From Candidatus Methylarchaceae archaeon HK01M (GTDB lineage: Archaea > Thermoproteota > Nitrososphaeria > Nitrososphaerales > JACAEJ01), in contig JAKLZD010000077.1 of NCBI GenBank assembly GCA_024256245.1, positions 1-9,031 of the forward strand: a stretch of 9,031 bases of DNA. The letters run 5' to 3'. Shown here piece by piece: positions 1 through 5,405 of the stretch. Each line of letters starts with the position of its first letter. Position 1 is the stretch's first letter. A program made the position numbers and the translations under genes. Below the pieces are notes generated by a model. The model made no database searches. It was not told the DNA's origin and was given only the letters and a program-made list of their open reading frames with translations.

Positions 1-1744
1 CTGAAAGGGGGATGACCACTAACCTACCCATCTTCAGCCTTTTTGTAATCTCGGCAATCTTTAACATAGCCTTGAGATTCTTTACTACTATGGCGTTCAT
101 CCACTTTTCAGCGCTTGCCAAGACTGCCGCTTCATACCTTTTTTCGTATCGGATCAGACTGCCCAGCTTGCCTATGAGACCCTCTATAGCCCCAGCCTCT
201 GCCAACTCTTCTAACTTTTTCAAATTAGATTCATGTGATGCTATGCTCTCTACAACAGAGCGTTTTGCTTCGTATCTGAGGACTGATTCGCTTGCTCTAT
301 CCAGAGTCGACATTGCTTTTGTAATCTCGTTCAAAAGCCTAAATCTCCGATCTGATAAGGAGGCAAGAGACGTGTTCACCTTGTGCAGAGATTCTTGCTC
401 GACTTCTTTCAAATGCTGAAGCTCCGAGAGGTTCTTTTCTAGCCGACCCAGAGTCTCGAAGAAGGAGCTGGACTTCTCCTTTAATGCACCAAGCTTTTCA
501 GATGTCTCTGATCTAATAGTCTCAAATTCAGTGATTTTGGCGTACAGCCTCTCAACTACATCCCTCTTCTTCATTACCCTCTGTTGCAATCTCTCAGCGC
601 GTAGATTTGCCTTGGACAAAGAGGTGTTTAGTTTTTTCCTACTATCATGAATCGTCGAAAGTTCTTTAATAGCCTCTTCTTTATTCTTCTCTACCTCTCT
701 TAAATTCTCTGTTAACCCTTCGACCTGCTTCTCTGCAACCTCTAATTCCTTTAATTTTTCATCATGCATCTTGTAGAGAACCGGTAACGTCTCACCGATC
801 CTTTCGACCGTGATTTCATTATCTTCTATCGTCGTTCTTAGCCTATCGATTTCATTCGAAAGCTTGGCTATAGCAAACTGCAATTCTAAATTCTTCGCAC
901 CCGACTCATCAAGAACGCTTGTAAGGAATTCATTACGCTCATCACCTAAAGATCGGATCTGGCTTTCGACGCCTTCTCGCCTAGATAATAGCTCCTTCAA
1001 CTTTTGAGAGTATCTATCAATTAGATCTTTCTGATCGAAGACCTCAGCCCTAACAGATTCAAGATTCTTGGAAAGTATCACAGATTTCAACCAACTTACC
1101 TCTTTCTCTAGATGCTTTAGCCTAAGTTGATCGTTCCTTTCACCCTCTAAGGAGTCTACCCTATTTTTGATTTCGCCTATCCTCGCTAGAGCTACTTGCA
1201 ACCTAAGGTCTGCTTCCTTTAATTGCTTTTCAGCATCAGCCTTCTTTTCATCGAATTGTGCTACTCCCACGACACTTTCGATCAACCTTCGCTTTTCATC
1301 AGGCGACAATTCCGATATTCTTGTGATCATCCCCTGAGGTATGATATTGAGGCCAGTTGAGGAAATCGTGGCGACATCAAGGATTCTTAATATTGTATCC
1401 TTTCGAACACGCTTCCCATTTAAAAAATAAGCACCCTCTCCACTTTCTTTAATTTCCCTTGATATGCGTACAGTGTCAGAGTCTACTGGGAGTAATCGGT
1501 TTACATTGTCTAATGTTATCCGTACTTTTGTGCTCTTTGCCGAACTTTCTGTGACATCAGACCTGAGGGATTTTAATGTGTTTATCCTTAAAGACTTGGG
1601 GCTGCTCTCTCCCATAGAGAACCTGATGGCGTCTATTATATTGCTCTTGCCAGAGCCGTTTGGACCTGTGATTACGTTAAGACCTTCTTCAAAATTTAAA
1701 AAAGTTTTCCTACTCCCAAAAGACTTGAAGTTGAATATCTCCAA
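1..1744 (-). CDS. smc: SMC-family chromosome segregation ATPase, N-terminal part (continues past left edge)
   Basis: SMC proteins are chromosome-organising ATPases; the head domain joins N- and C-terminal halves across a long antiparallel coiled coil, and dimers form through the hinge. Reading the minus strand from 1744 gives LEIFNFKSFG, then the Walker A motif GPNGSGKS (residues 27-34), the typical GESSPKSLR stretch (45-53), and a Q-loop with Gln137 in NIIPQGMITRI. From about residue 150 to 510 the sequence is charged, heptad-like coiled coil. From about residue 523 it reads LIGKLGSLIRYEKRYEAAV and later MGRLVVIPLS, matching the start of the SMC hinge. About 581 codons are visible in one uninterrupted frame; the second arm and the Walker B half lie outside. 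The start is uncertain: the frame is open back to a stop at 1820-1822 but holds no ATG, so I chose the TTG at 1744. A few more residues upstream (THIKR) also look family-like. Rad50 is less likely because there is an SMC hinge and no zinc-hook CxxC. Confidence 0.93.
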   Translation of the reverse strand, partial: MEIFNFKSFGSRKTFLNFEEGLNVITGPNGSGKSNIIDAIRFSMGESSPKSLRINTLKSLRSDVTESSAKSTKVRITLDNVNRLLPVDSDTVRISREIKESGEGAYFLNGKRVRKDTILRILDVATISSTGLNIIPQGMITRISELSPDEKRRLIESVVGVAQFDEKKADAEKQLKEADLRLQVALARIGEIKNRVDSLEGERNDQLRLKHLEKEVSWLKSVILSKNLESVRAEVFDQKDLIDRYSQKLKELLSRREGVESQIRSLGDERNEFLTSVLDESGAKNLELQFAIAKLSNEIDRLRTTIEDNEITVERIGETLPVLYKMHDEKLKELEVAEKQVEGLTENLREVEKNKEEAIKELSTIHDSRKKLNTSLSKANLRAERLQQRVMKKRDVVERLYAKITEFETIRSETSEKLGALKEKSSSFFETLGRLEKNLSELQHLKEVEQESLHKVNTSLASLSDRRFRLLNEITKAMSTLDRASESVLRYEAKRSVVESIASHESNLKKLEELAEAGAIEGLIGKLGSLIRYEKRYEAAVLASAEKWMNAIVVKNLKAMLKIAEITKRLKMGRLVVIPLS

Positions 1745-1888
1745 TCTTTTTATATGAGTGCCTGTTTTATCGTTAGATATCGTCCTCCCACCAAACCTCC
1801 GATAAAGAGAGCAAGATGATTAAATGATCAGAAATTCTATCTTCAATCAAGTCTTTACGCGTGTGTGTGCTCCCTTCGGGTTTATAAG

Positions 1889-1900
1889 TGTAGGTCTACA
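1889..1900. repeat. Short inverted repeat TGTAG-N2-CTACA
   Basis: The sequence TGTAGGTCTACA has two perfect 5-bp half-sites separated by 2 bp. It directly follows the TTTATAAG box at 1881-1888, a common place for an archaeal repressor or activator site. No regulator is identified, and a 10-bp match in AT-rich DNA can be chance. Confidence 0.3.
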
Positions 1901-1918
1901 AATTTTTGACCTTTATAT

Positions 1919-1955
1919 TTAAAAAATTAATATCATTAAAAAATTAATTTTTAAT
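1919..1955. repeat. AT-rich direct repeat and overlapping dyad
   Basis: TTAAAAAATTAAT occurs twice, at 1919-1931 and 1936-1948, a 13-bp direct repeat with a 17-bp period. The second copy is part of an inverted repeat with perfect 8-bp arms, ATTAAAAA (1935-1942) and TTTTTAAT (1948-1955), around a 5-nt centre. The tract lies about 80-110 bp upstream of the peptidase start and could be a regulatory or easily melted element. Its low complexity limits confidence. Confidence 0.4.
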
Positions 1956-1997
1956 ATCGATTATACAGAAGAATAATGGTCAAGGATATTCTAAGCC

Positions 1998-2007
1998 AAA
2001 TTTATTA
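1998..2007 (+). promoter_or_regulatory. TATA-like box for the M24 peptidase gene (probable leaderless transcript)
   Basis: AAATTTATTA resembles an archaeal TATA box. Its centre, about 2003, is 29 nt upstream of the ATG at 2032, the spacing expected if transcription starts at or next to that ATG. It lies too close to the upstream ATG at 2008 to promote a message containing that codon. Neither ATG has a Shine-Dalgarno sequence, which fits leaderless translation from 2032. Confidence 0.5.
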
Positions 2008-2031
2008 ATGGTAGTTACAATCCTTGTAGAC

Positions 2032-3105
2032 ATGTTTACAAAAAGGAGAAGATCACTTTTAGAGAAGGCGAGGAAGAAGGATTGTTATATAGTTTGTTCA
2101 GCAACGCCTCAAAATGTGTTCTATATTACTGGTTTTTGGGGGGACGGTACTGCGGTTATCAGCGAAGATGGGACAACCTTGTTCACAAACCCTTTGGAAG
2201 GAGAGAGGGCGAAACGTTCTGTTAAGGACTGTGATGTAATCGTCAGTGAAATTGGAGAGAGCCTAAAAGAACTGGTTTTGAGGCATGTCTCTTCTAAGGG
2301 TAAATTATGCTTTGACGATATTCAGATGCCTTTACAGATTACTATCAAAAAAGTTCTAAAAGATGATGTCATCTTCGATCCAGATATCTTCCATTCGGTA
2401 AGAAGGATAAAAGATGAAGGGGAGATATCTGTCATCACTCAAGCTGGGAAGATGATAGATAAGTTGTTCAGCCATGTCTTGACTTTGATAAGACCCAAAG
2501 TTAGAGAGAGGGATTTAGCTGCCGAACTTTTAGCTAAAGCGGTATCATTTGGATGTGATCTACCAGCCTTCCCTTCCACTCAGAACCCTATAATAGTTGC
2601 CTCAGGACCAAACTCAGCCTTCCCTCATGGGGATTTGACAGAAAGAAAGTTGTTAGAAGACGATGTTGTCGTCATCGATATAGTCGTAAGGTTCAAGGGT
2701 TATATAATCGATACTACGAGGACCTTTGCTTTAGGAAGGGTTCAAGATGAAATCAAAGACGTATACGAAGTGGTCAGGTCTGCTCAAGAGGAGGGTATTA
2801 ATGCGGTAAAGCCAGGCGCGACCACTGGAGATGTAGATAAAAAGGTAAGGGAGATCGTAGATGCAAAGGGGTATAAGCAGTTCTTCATTCATGGCACAGG
2901 ACACGGAGTTGGGTTAGACGTTCATGAACCCCCTTCTCTCAAAATTGGTGGAAAAGAGGTTTTACAAAATGGAGAGACGGTAACTGTAGAGCCGGGGATA
3001 TATATTCCACATAAGTTCGGCATAAGAATAGAGGACACGGTTCTTGTGTCAGAAAGGACGAAATCTTTCACAAGATTTACGAAGGAGCTCTTGGTGTTAG
3101 GCTGA
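2032..3105 (+). CDS. M24 family metallopeptidase, Xaa-Pro dipeptidase/aminopeptidase type
   Basis: This family cleaves the bond before proline in di- or short peptides, using two metal ions in a cytoplasmic pita-bread fold. With the start at 2032 the protein has 357 residues: an N-terminal creatinase-like domain (about 1-125), then the catalytic domain. All five metal ligands are present: Asp216 (VVIDIVV), Asp227 (IIDTTRTF), His291 (HGTGHGVGLDVHE), Glu320 (VTVEPGIYIP) and Glu334 (GIRIEDTVLV). Their spacing equals that recalled for Pyrococcus furiosus prolidase (Asp209, Asp220, His284, Glu313, Glu327) with a constant offset of 7. His287 and His298 of the active-site motif are also present. An ATG at 2008 would add eight residues (MVVTILVD), but the TATA spacing and the family's usual N-terminal length favour 2032. 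The stop is 10 bp from the convergent stop at 3116. Substrate preference, dipeptide or longer, cannot be read from the sequence. Confidence 0.92.
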   Translation: MFTKRRRSLLEKARKKDCYIVCSATPQNVFYITGFWGDGTAVISEDGTTLFTNPLEGERAKRSVKDCDVIVSEIGESLKELVLRHVSSKGKLCFDDIQMPLQITIKKVLKDDVIFDPDIFHSVRRIKDEGEISVITQAGKMIDKLFSHVLTLIRPKVRERDLAAELLAKAVSFGCDLPAFPSTQNPIIVASGPNSAFPHGDLTERKLLEDDVVVIDIVVRFKGYIIDTTRTFALGRVQDEIKDVYEVVRSAQEEGINAVKPGATTGDVDKKVREIVDAKGYKQFFIHGTGHGVGLDVHEPPSLKIGGKEVLQNGETVTVEPGIYIPHKFGIRIEDTVLVSERTKSFTRFTKELLVLG

Positions 3106-3115
3106 GTTTGAATTA

Positions 3116-3451
3116 TCAAAGGAATTTAAGCTTTAACTCTCTCGTCTTCTCGTCCTGTGTCAGACTTCTAGATATGAGTCCAGCTTCAACCCAGACAGCG
3201 TTGGCTACGGCGCAAGTAACAAGACATGTTACAGTTACATTGCTATTCTTTGCGGATATAAAGATTGGATTCTCACCGAAGCTCATGTAAGCATCCTTGA
3301 TGTCGATTTCTTTTAAATTTTCAGCCAATCTTCTGATGTATTCACAATCACTCTGTATTGTTATGTCTATCTTACTAGAAGAATCTTTCTCAGCGGTCAC
3401 CATTGCTTTTTTACCACAGATAGGTATATCGACTGAAACCTTTGTGACCAA
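3116..3451 (-). CDS. Small four-cysteine protein downstream of arsR (DUF6951-like)
   Basis: This is a 111-residue soluble protein without signal peptide or membrane segment. It resembles a small, mostly archaeal family of unknown function that I recall as DUF6951; the name is from memory and unchecked. Family-like features are IPICG near the N-terminus, IQSDCEYIRRLAENLKEI in the middle and a cysteine segment followed by a helix near the C-terminus. The cysteines are Cys12, Cys36, Cys76 and Cys80, the last two as CLVTC, so a metal or metalloid site is conceivable but not shown. The start is TTG at 3451, preceded by GGAGG (complement of 3462-3466) at a 10-nt spacing. It lies 24 bp downstream of arsR on the same strand, so co-transcription is likely and an arsenic-related role (binding, chaperone or sensor partner) is an inference from position. 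It ends convergently, 10 bp from the peptidase gene. Confidence 0.75.
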   Translation of the reverse strand: MVTKVSVDIPICGKKAMVTAEKDSSSKIDITIQSDCEYIRRLAENLKEIDIKDAYMSFGENPIFISAKNSNVTVTCLVTCAVANAVWVEAGLISRSLTQDEKTRELKLKFL

Positions 3452-3461
3452 TTATCCTTAG

Positions 3462-3466
3462 CCTCC
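3462..3466 (-). promoter_or_regulatory. Shine-Dalgarno site deciding the TTG start of the small cysteine protein
   Basis: On the minus strand the arsR stop is followed by GGGAGG, then 10 nt, then TTG. This is a strong anti-16S match in the short arsR-downstream spacer. No ATG or GTG lies nearby in frame, so it supports the TTG start at 3451 and translation from a shared arsR message. Confidence 0.6.
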
Positions 3467-3475
3467 CTTCATACT

Positions 3476-3862
3476 TTATTTTTGAACTGAGAAGCTGTCG
3501 ATCAATTCTAGTGTCTCTGGCATGTTGAGTCGGTAAAGAACCCATTTTCCTTTGCGTCTCTTTTTAATTATTCGTTCCCTTTCAAGTATGTTCAGGTGAT
3601 GTGATGCATTGGTTTGGGTTAGGCTGAGGGCGACCATGACTTCACAGACACACATTTCTTTTTTCGCCAGCATCTTCACGATTCTCAGCCGAGTCGAATC
3701 AGATAGTGCTTTGAAGAACCGTTCTTTTGCCTTGAAGTAGTCCTCTTCTCCAACGCTTAAAGCTAAGTTTTTCAGTTCTGAGGCGTACTCTTCGATATTG
3801 TCAGCTTCACATATTTCAGAAGAGATAAGGCGCTTCAACCTTGCCTCTATAATCTTACTCAT
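3476..3862 (-). CDS. arsR: ArsR-family metalloid-responsive transcriptional repressor
   Basis: ArsR/SmtB proteins are dimeric winged-helix repressors that release DNA on binding metal or metalloid. The 128-residue protein has an N-terminal extension of about 48 residues, then the core FFKALSDSTRLRIVKMLA (49-66), the sensor segment EMCVCEV with Cys71 and Cys73, the recognition helix in LTQTNASHHLNIL (81-93), and the wing RRKGKWVLYRL (102-112). The CVC pair matches two of the three arsenite ligands of E. coli ArsR (Cys32, Cys34, Cys37); the third position is Met76. Cys18 in the N-terminal extension might supply a third thiol. The ATG at 3862 lies about 27 nt from the centre of a palindromic TATA element and has no Shine-Dalgarno, suggesting a leaderless message. 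It diverges from acr3 and is followed after 24 bp by the small cysteine gene. The likely job is autoregulation and repression of acr3; antimonite sensing is equally possible. Confidence 0.92.
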   Translation of the reverse strand: MSKIIEARLKRLISSEICEADNIEEYASELKNLALSVGEEDYFKAKERFFKALSDSTRLRIVKMLAKKEMCVCEVMVALSLTQTNASHHLNILERERIIKKRRKGKWVLYRLNMPETLELIDSFSVQK

Positions 3863-3887
3863 ATTTTCAATAAATAAATCAAAATAT
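3861..3887. promoter_or_regulatory. Operator-like dyad in the arsR/acr3 spacer
   Basis: ATATTTTCAAT (3861-3871) and AATCAAAATAT (3877-3887) form an inverted repeat matching at 9 of 11 positions around a 5-nt centre. It covers the arsR start codon and the flank of the TATA element, so a bound ArsR dimer would block arsR transcription and could hinder TBP/TFB binding for acr3. Operator function is inferred from symmetry and position; the AT-richness means chance symmetry is possible. Confidence 0.45.
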
Positions 3888-3895
3888 TTAAATAT
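3884..3895. promoter_or_regulatory. Palindromic TATA element, possibly shared by arsR and acr3
   Basis: ATATTTAAATAT is a perfect 12-bp palindrome, so it reads as a TATA-like box on both strands. Its centre (3889.5) is about 27 bp from the arsR ATG (3862) and about 31 bp from the acr3 GTG (3921), distances suited to near-leaderless transcripts in both directions. Archaeal promoter direction is usually set by the BRE next to the TATA box; I see no clear BRE on either side. Confidence 0.45.
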
Positions 3896-3920
3896 ATTGT
3901 TATGTTCTTAGCAATTCTAA

Positions 3921-4976
3921 GTGGTCAAGCACAAAATGAGTATGAAACCTGTTAAGGTCGGGGGACTTGGATGGATTGAAAAGTTACTTGCGGTCTGGAT
4001 AGCGCTTTGCATCATCATAGGGTTACTACTTGGAAAATATGTGCCTGAATTGGGTCAGCACCTTGAAATCGGCATTCCAATAGGATTGTTCCTGATGATC
4101 TACCCTGCGATGACCAAGATCGAAATTGGAGAGTTAAAGGAGGCCTTTAGAAGCAAGAAGCAGGTTAGCGTCATTGTGTTTTTCAATTATGCCGTAAATC
4201 CATTCCTTCTATATGCACTCGGGTTCATCTTCTTTGAGGCGATTCTTCCATTTTTTGGCCTGATAACTTTTGAAACAGCAAGATATTTATGGACAGGGTT
4301 AATTCTGCTTGGTGTAGCTCCTTGTATTGCCATGGTTTTGGTCTGGACAGATCTAGCTAAGGGTAATGGGCCTCTTGGAATAGTTCTTATGGCCTGGAAC
4401 TCCATTATTCAAGTCATAACGACTCCTCTCTACATAGCCTTGCTTGTAGGGACGTATATAGCAATTGACATCATCTTGATTGGTGAAAGCGTCCTTCTAT
4501 ACCTTGGTCTACCATTACTCTTTGGAGTGATTACCCGAAGAGAGGTGATAAAGCGAAAATCTGAGGATTGGTTGAATAATAAGCTGATTCCTTATTATAA
4601 TGCTATTCAATTGCTGGCGCTTCTCTTCACAATGGTGGTTATGTTTTCCCTCCGAGGCGGCGTTGTAATTGATAATCCCAACTTGATTTGGCAAATGGCT
4701 ATCCCTATAGTTTTGTTCTTCTTTCTACTTTTCAACCTTGTATACTATACTACAAGACGTATGGGATACAATTATGAAGATGCTTCTACGATTGGTTTTC
4801 ACTGTACTGGTAGAAACTTTGAATTGGCTATCGCCATAGCCTTGACCGCTTTTGCATCCATGCCCATGGTAGCAGTTTCAACTGTTGTAGGACCGCTTAT
4901 CGAAATTCCTGTAATGTTGACAATAGTCTGGATGGCATTGAGAAGGAAGAATAAATCTTCAAATTCTTCATATTAA
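3921..4976 (+). CDS. acr3: ACR3-type arsenite efflux permease
   Basis: ACR3 permeases expel arsenite (some also antimonite) across the cytoplasmic membrane, driven by the proton motive force. The 351-residue protein has about ten hydrophobic segments, with cytoplasm-like charged loops such as TRREVIKRKSEDW (205-217). Family hallmarks are LFLMIYPAMTKIEIGEL (56-72), FNYAVNPFLLYALG (88-101), GVAPCIAMVLVWTDLAKGN (131-149) with Cys135, and GRNFELAIAIAL (297-308) with Glu301; Cys135 and Glu301 correspond to the Cys and Glu important for transport in Alkaliphilus Acr3. The frame starts at GTG 3921; ATG codons at 3936 and 3942 are alternatives, none with a clear Shine-Dalgarno. GTG is preferred because it lies about 31 nt from the TATA palindrome. 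It is divergent from arsR and so probably under its control. The C-terminus RRKNKSSNSSY is a short polar tail. Confidence 0.94.
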   Translation: MVKHKMSMKPVKVGGLGWIEKLLAVWIALCIIIGLLLGKYVPELGQHLEIGIPIGLFLMIYPAMTKIEIGELKEAFRSKKQVSVIVFFNYAVNPFLLYALGFIFFEAILPFFGLITFETARYLWTGLILLGVAPCIAMVLVWTDLAKGNGPLGIVLMAWNSIIQVITTPLYIALLVGTYIAIDIILIGESVLLYLGLPLLFGVITRREVIKRKSEDWLNNKLIPYYNAIQLLALLFTMVVMFSLRGGVVIDNPNLIWQMAIPIVLFFFLLFNLVYYTTRRMGYNYEDASTIGFHCTGRNFELAIAIALTAFASMPMVAVSTVVGPLIEIPVMLTIVWMALRRKNKSSNSSY

Positions 4977-5143
4977 TTATTATTCGTCTTCAAATACACG
5001 CTTTTGAGCATAATTAGCCTCACTACTCTTTCGCTTTAATCATGACTAGTTTGTTTCTTCACTTCGAACTTATGTATATCTGAATAATCGGCCTTTCTTC
5101 TTGTCAATATCATCATATATACTCACCAGATTTTATTTACTAA
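4977..5143. other. Gene-poor stretch downstream of acr3
   Basis: This AT-rich stretch lies between the acr3 stop and the acr3-like remnant. I see no convincing gene, RNA or repeat. T-rich patches occur but none forms a clear terminator. A 26-codon minus-strand ORF (5116-5036) has no recognisable similarity. In the remnant's frame the stretch is interrupted by stops (for example TAA at 5141-5143), and I cannot recognise further acr3 sequence in it. Confidence 0.5.
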
Positions 5144-5326
5144 GAACCAAAGGGAAAAGATGCGTATAAGAATATACTCATGCCGAGGTTAAGTCCCACT
5201 TCTCTCTTCGCCCTTTTATTCACGATAGTGGTTATGTTCTCACTTAAAGGCGGCTATATAGTAATCTTACCCTTTGACATTGTAATTATGGGCAAAAAAG
5301 CGTTTATTCACAGGAGAAGAAATTAG
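5144..5326 (+). pseudogene. Remnant of a second acr3-type permease gene
   Basis: A 60-codon open stretch ending at TAG 5324-5326 contains SPTSLFALLFTIVVMFSLKG, which lines up with residues 227-246 of the intact permease upstream (NAIQLLALLFTMVVMFSLRG). The preceding EPKGKDAYKNILMPRL aligns with the loop KRKSEDWLNNKLIPYY of that protein. After GGYIVILPFDIV the similarity is lost and the frame ends in a basic tail, KKAFIHRRRN. The match covers about one loop and one membrane segment of a protein of about 350 residues, with stops before it, so it cannot be a working permease. Codons differ at many positions from the intact gene (for example CTC-TTC-GCC against TTG-CTG-GCG), so it is not a fresh duplication but the residue of a diverged or separately acquired copy. 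A small expressed peptide from the ATG at 5180 cannot be excluded. Confidence 0.75.
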
Positions 5327-5405
5327 GCCAGCCAAGCTCTATTAAAGCCTTTTTGATCGACCTGCAACTAGATTTCCATATTGCAGATGCGTATAAATGG
5401 TTTCA
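5327..5405. other. Spacer between the acr3 remnant and the coaBC stop
   Basis: This 79-bp spacer lies between the remnant and the end of the minus-strand coenzyme A cluster. It holds a T5 run (5350-5354, plus strand) and a second copy of AGATGCGTATAA (5385-5396), which also occurs at 5158-5169. A T6 run on the minus strand (complement of 5294-5299, inside the remnant), about 110 nt past the coaBC stop, is a possible poly-T terminator for the cluster. None of these is decisive. Confidence 0.35.

Larger units (their letters stand above)
1745..2007. other. AT-rich divergent intergenic region between smc and the M24 peptidase gene
   Basis: This region of about 260 bp separates two divergent genes and should hold both promoters. 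Visible elements are a 14-nt alternating purine-pyrimidine run (1857-1870), a TTTATAAG box (1881-1888) readable as a TATA element on either strand, a short inverted repeat (1889-1900), an AT-rich tract with direct and inverted repeats (1919-1955), and a TATA-like box just before the peptidase gene (1998-2007). On the minus strand, CGATAAAAC (complement of 1764-1772) lies about 24 nt upstream of the proposed smc TTG and is a weak TATA candidate. I see no RNA gene or convincing ORF. Confidence 0.6.

Noticed and set aside
12..419. Plus-strand ORFs at 12-419, 810-1007 and 1464-1757
   Set aside because: They are shadows of the SMC coiled coil and head on the minus strand, which shows Walker A, Q-loop and hinge in one open frame.
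1..1744. Possible Rad50 rather than SMC
   Set aside because: The visible central part matches the SMC hinge (LGSLIRYEKRYE, later GRLVVIPLS) and there is no zinc-hook CxxC. The head also carries SMC-type GESSPKSLR.
1919..1955. AT-rich repeats as a replication origin
   Set aside because: No origin recognition box-like repeats and no neighbouring cdc6/orc1 gene are visible. A promoter or regulatory role explains the tract more simply.
5036..5116. A 26-codon minus-strand ORF with ATG at 5116
   Set aside because: It is short, resembles nothing I recognise and lacks a Shine-Dalgarno. ORFs of this size are expected by chance in AT-rich spacer DNA.
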